Below are positions 33,370-44,126 of a DNA stretch of 64,000 nt, one piece after another. Under the pieces are notes generated by a model. It saw only the letters and a list, made by a program, of their open reading frames with translations. It did not search any database and had not been told where the DNA came from. This DNA comes from Ryuthela nishihirai (Eukaryota > Arthropoda > Arachnida > Araneae > Heptathelidae): positions 31,769,801-31,833,800 of the forward strand of contig JAWZYU010000019.1 in assembly GCA_038380435.1 (NCBI GenBank). The letters run 5' to 3'. The translations under genes were made by a program, and so were the position numbers. The first letter of the stretch is position 1. The number at the start of each line of letters is the position of its first letter.

Positions 33370-34440
33370 AATCATCGTTCTTATTTCATATTATAAATAA
33401 AATTTATAAATATGGAATGAGAATTTAGTAAATGTTTTATTAGGATGTGTGATGCTTGAAACGAAAACGAATCGATGTCAGATTAAAAAATCTTATCTGT
33501 ATTATAAAAAAACATTGATTTTATATAGTATGTGAGCCGTTCCTTTGTAGCACAAGACCTCGGAAATTATGTTTGACAGGATGGTAATTCTTGTTGGACT
33601 AACCATTTCACAATTTTACGTAAATTGGACTATTGTTTTCAGAATTAAAAAAAAAATAGTTTCAAGTTCGGGTCCAAGAGTATTTTTTTATTTATGAATA
33701 TTTCTTCAGCAACAGCGTTTCAGTCAGGGAATGTATTATGAATGCATGTTCAAGTAGAACTTGGAAGATTTCCAACGCGCCACGCCTAATAGAAGCCTGC
33801 GCCACTTAATTCAATTTTGAAATGTTGCTCTGCCATTCTTTATACTGGCATTTGATTGTATCCTATAATGAAATATTTTAACAAATCGAATAATAAAACT
33901 GACATTGTAGAAATTTTTCGTTATATTATCCAATTTTTACAAAGAAGTTAAATATTAGTTTCGTGATTTATGTATTTGTAGGAGTGTTTACTTGAAGACA
34001 TTTTTGAAAACTTTAATATTTTTTTACTATATCCACAAATTTTATATTTTATTTTGGGCATGAAAAAAAAACATACTTTTAATTACATATTTCTGTTAAT
34101 AATAATTTATTCCATGCTATGTGGTTAAAATACTAATATATATACAGTTTATTTTAGAGATTAGCTTTAGATGATTAGCTTGATGCACCAGCATATTGGG
34201 AAAATTGAAAAGAAATATAAGGACAGTATCAAAATACAAGCACATTAAAATACATTGCATTGCTATTAATTAATTAAATAAATAAATGTCAACAAACTAC
34301 CTAAACGAAGAAGAGCGTGTAATATGAAAGTGAATATGTTAGTAAACGTAAAGTAAAAGGAACAATATATAAGAAACTAAAAATCAAATGGTGCCATCAG
34401 CAACGTTTGATGCAGAAAACCAGCAAAGGAGATATGGGAA
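33370..34440. other. Intron sequence, nothing recognised
   Basis: AT-rich. No coding frame or repeat seen. Confidence 0.45.
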
Positions 34441-34484
34441 GGTGGGGGAGGAGACAGTATTGGTAAAACTTCCAATATTCTAAT

Positions 34485-34620
34485 AGGAATGAAGTGATAT
34501 CGCATTTGAACTTTGTTTTAGAATGCAAAGAAGTGATATCGCACTTGAACTTTGTTTTGGAATTTAAAGAAGTGACATCGCATTTGAACTTTATTTTAGA
34601 ATTTAAAGAAGTGATATCAG
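34485..34620. repeat. 39-bp tandem repeat, about 3.5 units
   Basis: Unit GAAGTGATATCGCATTTGAA then CTTTGTTTTAGAATGCAAA, with three further partial variants ending near 34618. Confidence 0.85.
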
Positions 34621-35372
34621 GATTGACAACGTCTTAGAAACTTCGCATTCAGATCAACTGCCGCATGTCACAATGAAAGAATTAGAGGAACTCATCAAGC
34701 AACTGAAAACGAAAGAAGTGCAGGCAAGGATAATATCAATATTTTTGACATAAAGCAATTACCAAAGAAAGCTATGATTTTACTTTTTAATATATTTAAT
34801 AAATGTCTGAAAAACTGATTCTGTCCTCAGGCGTGGAAAGTTGCCATAATCACCATGACCCCTAAGCCAGGAAAAAATCCAAATTTTCCGGAGAACTACG
34901 GCCCCATTAGCATACTGTCCTGCTTAGGCAAGATTCGTGAGAAAATATTCCTGAATAGAGTAGAAACAATACTAAAATCAATTAAATCCATCCCAGATGG
35001 GCAATTTGGCTTCAGGAAGAAACATTCAACCATCGATCAAATATTCAGAGTAGTTGAATCGATTTCAGAAGTACAGTACTGTGCAAATTAGTTGGGACAA
35101 TAAGAAAATGCAGTAACAAAGACACAACTAAAATATTTATTTGTTTAATAGTGTAGTTAATAATGAATGTGACCCCCCTTAGCTTTAATTACTTCTTTCA
35201 CCCTCTCAACCATTGATGCCACTAGCTTTCCACACATCTCTTTCACTTCAGGGTCGTGGTACCACACTTTCATGACACTTTCTATCATTTTGGTTTTCGT
35301 CGTGCAATCCATCTTAAATATGCGCGCTTTAATAATGGCCCAAAATTTTTTCAATGGTGTTTAGATCGGGTG

Positions 35373-35577
35373 GCCGTCCCCTGGCCGAGTGGTTAGCGCG
35401 CTTGCTTACTGATCTTAGGGACCTGGGTTCGAGTCCCGGATAAGGCATGGATGTATGTATCGTTTTTCTGCTGAGGTCCTGCCATCCTCTCAGACTTTCT
35501 ACTATGGCATATAAACTGGCAGGCTCCTGTCAGACCTCTGTGGCAAGCAGCTGCTTGAGGGGGTATTTATTTTTAGC
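35373..35577 (+). mobile_element. SINE-A, first unit of a dimer
   Basis: Head CCTGGCCGAGTGGTTAGCGC to body AGCTGCTTGAGGGGGTATTT. The preceding 12 bp TTAGATCGGGTG (35361-35372) recur after the second unit, so both units behave as one insertion. Confidence 0.9.
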
Positions 35578-35787
35578 CTTCCCATGGCCGAGTGGTTAGC
35601 GCGCTTGGCTACTGATCTATGGGACCTGGGTTCGAGCCCCGGGTAAGGCATGGCTGTTTGTGTCGTTTCTCTGCTGAGGTCCTGCCATCCTCTCAGACCT
35701 TCTACTATGGCATATAAACTGACAGGCTCCTGTCAGACCTCTGTGGCAAGCAGCTGCTTGAGGAGGTATTTATTTTTTTTTTTTTTA
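35578..35787 (+). mobile_element. SINE-A, second unit of a dimer
   Basis: Follows the first unit head-to-tail, same orientation, ending in a T-rich tail at 35787. The target duplication TTAGATCGGGTG is at 35788-35799. Confidence 0.9.
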
Positions 35788-37012
35788 TTAGATCGGGTGA
35801 ATTTCCTGGCCACTCCAATACCTTCAAATGTTGCTGGGTAAAGAAGCTCTTAGCAAGCTTAGAATTATGGCATGGAGCCAGATCCTGTTGAAATACCCCA
35901 TTGCTGTTAGGAAACAGCTTCTGCAGTGTTGGGACCATTTTCGCCTCCAGAACGCCTATGTACTTTTTGCTGTCCATCATTCCTTCAATGGGGTGAAGCG
36001 TCTGTGGCCCGGAAGCTATGAAACATCCCCAAAACATGACCTTGGGTGGGTGTTTGGGGGATTGCTGGATGTGGCCGGATCGAAGAGGTTCTCCAGGCTT
36101 TCCTTGTCCCAACTAATTCGCACATTACTGTATGCAACAAAAAGGTATATCGACATAGCCAAAGCCATATTGATAGAATCTGGACTGAGGGTCTCACCTT
36201 CAAACCGGTTAAGTTTGGCTTTCCCCCTGCTCTGATCCGCCTTCTGTACTCGTATCTCATAGACCGAAACTTCCAGGTGAGGGTGGGGACTGAGGTATCC
36301 ATAGTGTGGGAAATCGGTGCAAGAGTTCCGAAGGCTCCATCCTCAGCCTAAATTTATTCAATATCTACATAGCAGACATGCCAAAAGTGGATGGAGTTCT
36401 TGGAGCATGTATGACGATGACACGGCATTCCTAGCTTCTTCGCTCGCAGTGCCCATTGCCTGCAGAAGAATGGAGAAATCCTTAATACATACTAGAATTG
36501 GTCACTGACTGATGTATCTCAGTAAATACTGGAAAATGTGAAGCAGTACTCATGACTCGGAAGCGTAACCTCCATCTAACCAACTTCCTATTATTTGACA
36601 AGTAAATTGTGTGGAGTGACCATGCTCGTTGGGAGTCACAATTAACAGAAATTTGAAATGGGGAAAAGTCTAGCCTTTCTGCCTCTTACAAAATCTTATT
36701 ATACAATCATTTGATCAAGCCCATCGTCATGTATGCTGCTCCCATTTGGGCAGTATGAACGAAAACCAACCTACAAAGGTTCCAATCCTTCCAAAATTCA
36801 GTGCTAAGTTCAGCTGTGGCAGCACCATGGTTCGCGCGAAACTCCATAATCGCAAGAGACCTGTAAGTGCCCACAGTGGTACAATCAATTGAAATCATGG
36901 CTAAAAAATTCTGCAGCTCTATTATGCTAGCAGCTCGCATCTTCCTTCTCTCTCTTGCTCCTCAGTATCCCTTCTTTGCATTTAGTGCTATCCACTACAG
37001 CCTATCTTTTTT

Positions 37013-37402
37013 TTAGGGGGGGGGGGGGGGCTCAGTCGGTAGCGCGCCAGGCTCGTAATCTGTAGTTCCCAGGTTCGAGTCCCAGCTGGGTCAGCGTTGA
37101 GATTTATCTCCGCAAAATTCCCCGCCCTGCCCACGGTCAGTAGGGGACACCGCTGGGCTTGGAAAGGCCGCCGTCCATCGGATGGGACGTTAAGCCGTGG
37201 CCCCGTGTGTGGGAGAGCCATACCCTATGCACGTTAAAGAACACGCTGGATGGCCTTGACGGGAGGCTACCATCTGTCTCCCAACAGCTGTTCCAGTGGA
37301 TCTCCTCCCCCAACCTTCTTTGAGCCTTTGGGGTCCATGTGACCTGACCATTTAGCCCATGGTATGCAAAACAGTTTCGCTCAGAGGTAAAACAACCCAA
37401 CC
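37013..37402 (+). mobile_element. SINE-B, near full length
   Basis: A G run, then GGCTCAGTCGGTAGCGCGCC, B box GGTTCGAGTCC and the complete body to GGTAAAACAACCCAACC. Close to the consensus. Confidence 0.9.
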
Positions 37403-37715
37403 ATGTTGTTTCTCTACCAACATTCTTTGTATGAAACTAAAAATCGGATAAACTTTCATAAAATCTAAAACATAAGCAAAGGAACAATGCAAAGAATGAA
37501 CAATGACGTTGTCCACTATTTAAATGTATAAAGGAAAGGAAATGGGTAGAAGAAGAAAGAATACGGGGAATGGAGGTGGTGACTCATGAAATCATAGCAA
37601 ATGAACCCAGAGATATATAATAATTTCCCTTCTTGTCATTAACAATTTCCCGCGCAGTTTGAATTATATTTAAACCGAACAATTTCCGCTAAGAAAAAGG
37701 TTTATCGAAACCCAA
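37403..37715. other. Intron sequence, nothing recognised
   Basis: AT-rich, no coding or repeat signal seen. Confidence 0.4.
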
Positions 37716-38060
37716 TCAAGGCTCTGTCACTGGGCCCCTACCTGGGGCAATAACCCGACTGCCCTGGCCTAGTTCCACCACTGACCACATATTATCACCT
37801 TGGTCGGCTGTTTCACAGTAACAGTAAGGCACTGAAGGCTGAATCCTTATGAGGCCGTCTTCGTGCTTGGGTGCAACTTCGATATACAATAAGGCCATAC
37901 TGACTTTCATCACTAAAACTGTTTTCTCCCGTCCACAACAGTCCACATTGAATGCTTTTTTGCCCATTGTACTCGGTCTTTTGCTCAGAAACCTGTCATT
38001 GAAAGATTTTGGACAAGAGTTACAGCCCTGCAATTCGATGTTTAGGGAAATATTCTAAGA
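37716..38060 (-). pseudogene. Tc1-type transposase fragment
   Basis: On the reverse strand, two frames together give WAKKHSMWTVVDGRK and SDESQYGL, which fit the (L)WA..H..WT...W..V.(F/W)SDES block around the first catalytic Asp of Tc1 transposases. The rest (EVAPKHEDGLIRIQPSVPYC) is in another frame. No terminal repeats. Confidence 0.45.
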
Positions 38061-39310
38061 AGTTTTCTTCTTAATCATTCTATCATTTCTAAGGAATTTT
38101 CCTCTTTATCATTCTATCATTTCTAAGGAGTTTTCCTCTTCATCATTCTATGATTTCTACGGATTTTTTCTCTTCGTCCTTCTATCATTTCTAAGGAGTT
38201 TTCTAAGTCCATCGGTGTTATTGTTATACATTGAGGGTTTGAAGTTTTGGCATTTTGAACAAAAAAGTATTTTTGTTGTAGAAGAAAAACAACTTAACGT
38301 GTTCTATTTTACTATATGTCACCCTACATATAACAATTTTCCTCTTCATCTTTCTATTATTTCTAAGGAATTTTACTCTCCATCATTCTATCACTTCTAA
38401 GGATTTTTTTTCCTCTTAATCAATCTATCATTTCTAAAGAGTTTTCGTTGTCATCATTCTATCATTTCTAAAGAGTTTTCCTCGTCATCATTCTATCATT
38501 TCTAAGGATTTTTTTCCCCTTCATCATTTTATCATTTCTAAGGATTTTTTTCCCCTTCATCATTTTATCATTTCTAAGGAGTTTTCCTCCTCATCATTCT
38601 TTCATTTCTAAGAAATTTTCCTCTTCATCATTCTATCATTTTTAAGGATTTTTCCTATTCATCGTTCTATAATTTCTAAGGAATTTTCCTCTTCATCGTT
38701 CTATGATTTCTAAAGATTTTCCCTCTTCATCATTCTACCATTTTTAAGGATTTTTCCTATTCATCATTTTATAATTTCTAAGAAATTTTCCTCTTCATCG
38801 TTCTATGATTTCTAAGGATTTTTCCCTCTTCATCATTCTATCATTTCTAAGAAATTTTCCTATTCATCATTCTATCATTTTTAAGGATTTTTCCTATTCA
38901 TCGTTTTATAATTTCTAAGGATTTTCCCTCTTCATCATTCTATCATTTCTAAGGATTTTTCTCCCTTCATCATTCTATTATTTCTAAGTAGTTTTCTTCT
39001 TCATCAATCGATCATTTCTAAGGAGTTTTCCTTTCTAAGCCCATCGGTGTTATTGTTATACGTTGAGGGTTTGAAGTTTTGGCATTTTGAACAAAAAAGT
39101 ATTTTTGTTGTAGAAAAAACAACTGAACGTGTTCTATTTTACCATATGCCACCCTAAATATAACATTTTTCCTCTTCATCATTCTATCACTTCTAAGGAA
39201 TTTTCTTCTTCACCATTCTACCATTTTGAAGTAATTTTCCTCATCATCTTTCTATCATTTCTAAGGAGTTTTCCTCTTCATCATTTTATCATTTCTAAGG
39301 AGCTCTTACA
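38060..39310. repeat. ~35-bp minisatellite with two ~140-bp interruptions
   Basis: About 30 units of TTCCTCTTCATCATTCTATC then ATTTCTAAGGATTTT. At 38205-38345 and 39030-39170 a different block (CCATCGGTGTTATTGTTATA..GTGTTCTATTTTAC) is inserted; the two blocks are nearly identical. A third, single copy of part of that block is in the next intron at 41463-41552. Lies in intron 1 of ITP-like gene 1. Confidence 0.9.
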
Positions 39311-39319
39311 ATTATTGAG

Positions 39320-40275
39320 CACATATTGACGTTTGATGCTAATTGTCCATTCATTTGAAAGTTATGGTGAATTAATCTTCCTTCGAAAGTGAAATGCTCT
39401 GAAGTATCTACTACTTCTATATGGAAAGTTGCTTTTCTAGGTCGCTACGATCTTTATTTATCATCAACAGATCATGTTTGAGAAAGTCCTTTCAGTGTTC
39501 TCAAATACATACCAAGTCCACATCATACTTTAGCAACGATTTGACGTAAAGAAAAACCTTGTTCCTTTAGATGTATTATTTTATATCTCTGGTTATGAAG
39601 CAAAAATGAAGATTATCAACTAAGTGTTCTTCATTAACACTGCACAAAATGCTGAATGTAATATAGAGCTCTTCCACGTCCACAAATTCAGTTTCAAAGT
39701 GCCTTGAATCATGTGCCAAAAGCTACAATCCCAATTTTATGGTTACTCATCTGTGACTGGTCTGAATAACGAAGCATTTTGTAACGAGAGCCTGTTCAAT
39801 CCTATTTTGCGTTTGTAGCTCTAAGGTTTTTTTCAAGATATCTGAAGATCTATTTAAAATATCTGGAAGGAGAAAAAGGATTTGAAATCAGCGTACAGAG
39901 CTACTTCAGAACAACTAATAAAAAAAAAAAAATGAAATGTTAAAAAATCATCAGCTAGAAACTGGTTGAAGCATGAAAAAAACAAAAACTATGTGTTCAA
40001 GAATGTTTACCACCTCTATAAAAACAATGTGTGCATCATAAAAAAATTCAATTTTCATTCAATCATTCTTTTTTCGACTTTCCTGCTGTTTCTTTTCTAT
40101 CAAAATCCAATTCTTCCCTGAATGCTTGACAATGTGATAAAATCGCCTTTCAATGATGCCTCCATGTAAAAATTAAGAACATTCCTTTAATTCAATAAGT
40201 TCATCCCAATACTTTATCAATGAATATTAATATCTTTATAGAGCGTCAATTCCAGTTTCCTCATTTGCATTTCAG
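39320..40275. other. Intron 1 end, nothing recognised
   Basis: AT-rich. Ends in the acceptor TTTGCATTTCAG at 40275. Confidence 0.5.
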
Positions 40276-40296
40276 AAGGCAAAAACTTCTCCACTT

Positions 40297-40481
40297 ATGA
40301 TGCTGATCGCTCTCCTAGCTTTGTTTCTCACTGCATCTGCATCAAGAGATCTACAGAAGCGCAGTTTCTCTCGACTTGGCTGTATGGGCGAATACGACGC
40401 AGCCATTTATGCTCGACTGGACAGAGTCTGCGAAGAATGCTATCATGTCTTTAGGGAATCTGATATTCATACAGATTGTCG
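40297..40481 (+). CDS. ITP/CHH-family neuropeptide precursor 1, coding exon A
   Basis: Encodes the secretory start, spacer and first 40 residues of a CHH-superfamily hormone. Exon 40276-40481 follows acceptor ATTTCAG and ends at donor CG/GTAAGTGA in phase 2. Signal peptide about residues 1-16 (MMLIALLALFLTASAS), spacer RDLQKR with the KR processing site, then SFSRLGC: Cys at mature position 7, with Cys 23, 26 and 39 following. ARLDRVCEEC and FRESDIHTDCR are diagnostic. Together with 43523-43661 the mature peptide is 73 residues with Cys at 7, 23, 26, 39, 43 and 52, the canonical CHH/ITP pattern (three disulphides). Probable role: secreted neurohormone in ion/water or energy balance (family knowledge). 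Oddity: the exon opens AAGGCAAAA where gene 2 has its start codon ATGTCAAAG, so translation must begin seven codons later. Confidence 0.92.
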
Positions 40482-40733
40482 GTAAGTGATAACAGAACCT
40501 TTTTATGCAGTCCATACTAAACAGTCAAAAGGTTAGCGTTATAAGTTTAGTGGTCATTGAATTATAACAATCTCCCTTCATATAACTCCATAGCACCAAA
40601 AACAGCGTGATAGTGAATGCCTAATAGGCAATTTATTATCTGTTTGATTATTTCGAATCTAAAAACTGTGTTGTCATACAAAAGAGCTAAAAATTCGCAA
40701 CAATAATAAGAAATAACATATATTAACCATATA

Positions 40734-41061
40734 CCGTATTTTAACGTGTATAAGGAACCCCCTGATTTTTCATCAAAGATATTTTTATTTAAAGATATAA
40801 AAAAAGGAAATTTTTTATTCATCATCGGCGGTCTCTTTATTCGCGCGCTGTTGCTTGACGAACGCGTGCACTTCTCCTCCAATTAGACGTCGCGTTAGGT
40901 GTCGGCCTGAGGCTTGCGGTGTTGCAAGTTATGAAGATTTGAGTTTCAAGGAATTGAGTAATTTGTTAATATCTATAATACTATCCATGTATAAGAAACC
41001 CCCCTGTTTTTGGGACCTACTTTTTGGCAAAAAGGGGTTCCTTATACACGTTAAAATACGG
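40734..41061. mobile_element. pogo-type MITE (328 bp) in intron 2
   Basis: Perfect 28-bp TIRs beginning CCGTATTTTAACGTGTATAA, flanked by TA at 40732-40733 and 41062-41063. A subterminal copy of part of the TIR (CCATGTATAAGAAACCCCC) lies at 40986-41004. The ends resemble those of the pogo element at 53713-55864 (CCGTATATTTCC.., TATAAGACGACCCC), so that type of transposase may mobilise it (inference). Confidence 0.85.
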
Positions 41062-41064
41062 TAG

Positions 41065-41590
41065 CTTGGATGGTCATAAGGTCGCTTTTAATGAGAGCAC
41101 GTTCTCTCTCTTATTCGGATCTTACTCTTTTTTTACGGACGAAATGTTCTTTTCATTTCGTTTCCGGTTTACCAACAAAATTTTTATTTCTAAAATATTA
41201 AGATATAAGCATTTCAGAAAAGTTCAAAAGTAATGAATGAAACTTGATAATTAAACAGAATACCTGAAGACTGAATGCTATCCAAGTTATCGTAGTCAAA
41301 TTATATTTATTCCTGATTGTTCACAGTAATTATTATTCACTTGTGATTGTTCGAAATTAAATATCAACTTCCGACAAAGATGAGTGGCTTTTAGGAAAAT
41401 AAATATCTTCAATAATGATCGAATTTGTGCACAAGTTTCTAAAAATAATACTTTCTTGGCAAGTTCTGGCATTTTGAACAAAAAAAAGTATTCTCGTTGT
41501 TAAAAAACAACAGAACGTGTTCTATTTTACTATATGCCATCCTACATATAACCAATGACAAATGTACAATCTATTGAAAAAAAAAAAATA
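41065..41590. other. Intron 2 sequence; single copy of the minisatellite spacer
   Basis: 41463-41552 (TTCTGGCATTTTGAACAAAA..GTGTTCTATTTTACTATATG) matches the ~140-bp blocks inside the 38-39 kb minisatellite. The remainder is AT-rich with nothing recognised. Confidence 0.6.
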
Positions 41591-41980
41591 GGGGCGGAGG
41601 TGGCTCAGTCGGTAGCGCGCCAGGCTCATAATCTGTAGTTCCCAGGTTCGAGTCCCAGCTGGGCCAGCGTTGAGATTTATCTCCGCAAAATTCCCCGCCC
41701 TGCCCACGGTCAGTAGGGGACACCGATGGGCTTGGAAAGGCCGCCGTTCCGTCGAATGGGACGTTAAGCCATGACCCCGTGTGCCTGAGAGTCACACTCT
41801 GCGCACGTTAAAGAACACGTTGGATGGCCTTAACGGTAGACTACCATCTGTCTCCCAACAGCTGTTCCAGTGGGTCCCCTCCCCCAACCTTCTCTGAGCC
41901 TTCGGGGTCCATGTGACCTGGCCATTTAGCCCATGGTGTGCAAAAAAGTGCCGCTCAGAGGTAAAACAACAACCCAACCC
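41591..41980 (+). mobile_element. SINE-B, full length, with target-site duplication
   Basis: GGGGCGGAGGTGGCTCAGTC to AACAACAACCCAACCC; flanked by ATTGAAAAAA at 41573-41582 and 41981-41990. Close to consensus, so a fairly recent insertion. Confidence 0.92.
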
Positions 41981-42365
41981 ATTGAAAAAAGAAGAGAGAG
42001 AATTCCAGGCACAAAGGCCCTGAAAGTCCTGGAGCTCCTAGGCTCGGGTTGGCCCAGTAATTAATCCTGTTCTGAATAGATTATTATTTACTATACTCAA
42101 ATTCCCCAAGTGAAAAATAGGAGGGAGTGAGAGATATATACATTGGATAGAATCCAAGTACGAAAGGAATAATTCATCCCCAAAGCTCACAGAGGCACTG
42201 AGATTAGCCATGGTCGCGTTTTGCTTCAGTGCCCCATCTGAACGCATTTGCCTTAGTCTCTGGGGAATGCTCCCCTTACCAATACGTGATGTTTCACTAT
42301 CTATCTGTCTTGTATAGCAATGTGTTTTAATCTATTCGCTGACCACTTTTTTTTTCACATTAATC
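41981..42365. other. Intron 2 sequence, nothing recognised
   Basis: No coding or repeat signal recognised. Confidence 0.4.
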
Positions 42366-42735
42366 AGGGGCTCATTAGGTAGTCCGCAAGCTCGTAATTT
42401 GCTTTTACCAGGTTCGAGTCCTACCTGTTCGAGCGTTGAGATTTATATTCGATAAACCCCCACCCTACCCTCGATCAGAAAGAGGGCACCGATGGCCTTG
42501 AAAAGTCTACCGTCTGTTGGATGGGATGTTAAGCCGTGGCATTTTGTGCAAGATAGCGATAGCCTATACATGTTAAAGAACACGCTGTTTAGCTTTGACG
42601 GGAGGCTTCCATCTATCTGCTAACAGCTATCCAGCGGATTATCTTCGCCAACCTTTTCTGAGCCTTGTGATTTAGTTATGTAACCCATTTTGTGCAAAAA
42701 AAAGTGCCGTAAAGAGATAAAAACTATCCAACAGA
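42366..42735 (+). mobile_element. SINE-B, diverged
   Basis: Head GGGGCTCATTAGGTAGTCCG, B box GGTTCGAGTCC, body with TTAAAGAACACGCTG, end near GTGCCGTAAAGAG. Confidence 0.8.
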
Positions 42736-42817
42736 AATCAGACGGTTAGGCCAGCTAATTAAGAAATGGTTCCAATTTGTATGCACGGATTAAAACTGCA
42801 CTTTACTTAATATTATA

Positions 42818-43461
42818 GGGGCGGGGTGGTTCAGCTGGTAGCTCTCCAGGCTCGTAATCTGTAGTTCGAGTTCCACCTGGACGAAGGCTGAGATTTATAT
42901 CCAAAAAATCCCTTGCCCTTCCCACAGTTTGTAGTCTTGCACACAGTTAGGGGGCACCGATGAGCTTGGAAAGGCCGCCGTTTCTCGGATATGACGTTAC
43001 ACCGTTGCCGCTTGTGCAAGAGAACCGTACCCTGTGCACGTTACAGAACACACTAGATATCCTAGACGGGAGGCTACCATCTGTCTCCCAACAGCTCTCC
43101 AATGGGTCCTTTCTCCCAAAACTTCTCTGAGCCCACGGGCTTCGTGACCTGGCTATTTAGCCCATGATATAACGTGTCCACTCGGGAGCGAGATTTTTGC
43201 CGTCCCATGGCCGAGTGGTTAGCGCGCTTGGCTACTGATCTAAGGGACCTGGGTTCGAGCCCCGGGTAAGGCATGGATGTGTGTGTGTCGTTTTTCTGCT
43301 GAGGTCCTGCCATCCTCACAGACCTTCTACTATGGCATATAAACTGACAGGCTCCTGTCAGACCTCTGTGGCAAGCAGCTGCTTGAGGGGGTATTTATTT
43401 ATTTATTTATTTACTTTTATCCCCAAAAAGTGCTTCTCAGAGGTAAAACAACCAAAACCAA
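42818..43461 (+). mobile_element. SINE-B with SINE-A inserted in its tail
   Basis: The SINE-B body runs to TTTAGCCCATGATATAACG at about 43175. Its last module resumes at about 43424 (CCCAAAAAGTGCTTCTCAGA) and ends at 43461. Between them lies the SINE-A 43201-43423. The composite ends about 60 bp before the last coding exon of ITP-like gene 1. Confidence 0.8.
43201..43423 (+). mobile_element. SINE-A
   Basis: GTCCCATGGCCGAGTGGTTA, B box GGTTCGAGCCCCGGG, body CAAGCAGCTGCTTGAGGGGG and a TTTA-repeat tail. Confidence 0.92.
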
Positions 43462-43522
43462 CTACTGTGATTAACGCTTCTTAACTTTATCACTATAAAC
43501 TTATATTTTGTTTCTTTTCCAG

Positions 43523-43661
43523 TTCGAACTGCTTCAAGAACGACTTCTTCCCCCAGTGTGTAGGAGCTTTGATGCTAAAGAAAGAACATTCTCAACTCGA
43601 TGACTATGCTGACAGATTGTATGGGAAAAGGAATGCCGCAATGAATTTACCTTATCACTAA
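43523..43661 (+). CDS. ITP/CHH-family neuropeptide precursor 1, coding exon B
   Basis: Follows the acceptor TTTCTTTTCCAG and restores the frame left in phase 2 by the exon ending at 40481. It encodes SNCFKNDFFPQCVGALMLKK, giving Cys 43 and Cys 52 of the mature peptide, then the C-terminal helix ending ADRLY, the amidation and cleavage signal GKR, and a short tail NAAMNLPYH before TAA. In ITP/CHH hormones a Gly-Lys-(Arg/Lys) end means the mature peptide is amidated, here after Tyr73. The intron position, after the Arg codon that follows Cys39, is the one usual in this family. Full neuropeptide length argues against the shortened venom peptides that spiders derived from this family. Confidence 0.92.
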
Positions 43662-43787
43662 CGTCTTATCAAGTCAGGAGTTTGATTACTCCATATGTGA
43701 TTTTACTCTCTTACTAGAAGCGTAAAAGGTTTCCAACATTTAACTACTATATGGAATTTTATCACTGCTATGTATATAATATATTAA

Positions 43788-43793
43788 AATAAA
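43788..43793 (+). terminator. Poly(A) signal of ITP-like gene 1
   Basis: AATAAA, about 127 bp after the stop codon; cleavage would be expected 10-30 bp further on. Confidence 0.6.
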
Positions 43794-43799
43794 GGCAAA

Positions 43800-44125
43800 A
43801 TTCGCTTAGAGATGTATAATTTTCTTTGTAATGTCTTTGCAGGCTGCAAATGGGAAAAGCACAAGTAATGTGCTAATACGAGAGTTCTAGATTTGCCAGA
43901 AGTTAACGCTGAAGGTTAAATAAAATCTTTAGAAATTTATATAATTTTGTAATCCTTAGATGAAAACGAGAATTCGTGCAATATGATATAATCCTTGCAT
44001 AACACTCAAAATAATTTTAATATGGTAACTCTAATATGAGCCAAAGTTACTAGTTTACGTGAATCTCTGAAAACATGTATTATAGAGAATTGCATATTAA
44101 CATCTGGAAAATGTAATATCCACGT
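43800..44125. other. Intergenic, nothing recognised
   Basis: AT-rich spacer behind the gene. Confidence 0.4.
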
Positions 44126-44126
44126 G

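Larger units (their letters stand above)
35074..36130 (-). mobile_element. Tc1-like deletion derivative carrying a SINE dimer
   Basis: TIRs CAGTACTGTGCAAATTAG at 35074 and CTAATTCGCACATTACTG ending 36130; TA flanks at 35072-35073 and 36131-36132. Same family as 14118-15124. On the reverse strand the TIR leads straight into KPGEPLRSGHIQQSP, so more of the gene's 5' half is missing than in the other copy. The DLAPCHNS site and the C-terminal end (KAKGGHIHY) remain. Confidence 0.9.
34676..36995 (+). mobile_element. Jockey-type LINE (LINE-J) interrupted by Tc1
   Basis: Left part encodes the RT start: AWKVAIITMTPKPGKNPNFP, YGPISILSCLGKI and IPDGQFGFRKKHST. The frame is cut at 35072 by Tc1 (35074-36130) and resumes with LTFKPVKFGFPPALIRLLYS, then NLFNIYIADMPKVDG and the YDDDTAFLASS region (YADD motif disturbed by a shift). 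A C-terminal piece at 36700-36990 includes LIKPIVMYAAPIW. Non-functional. Lies in intron 1 of ITP-like gene 1. Confidence 0.85.

Noticed and set aside
38060..38400. 61-codon frame in the minisatellite
   Set aside because: Produced by the 35-bp repeat and its spacer block; no domain.
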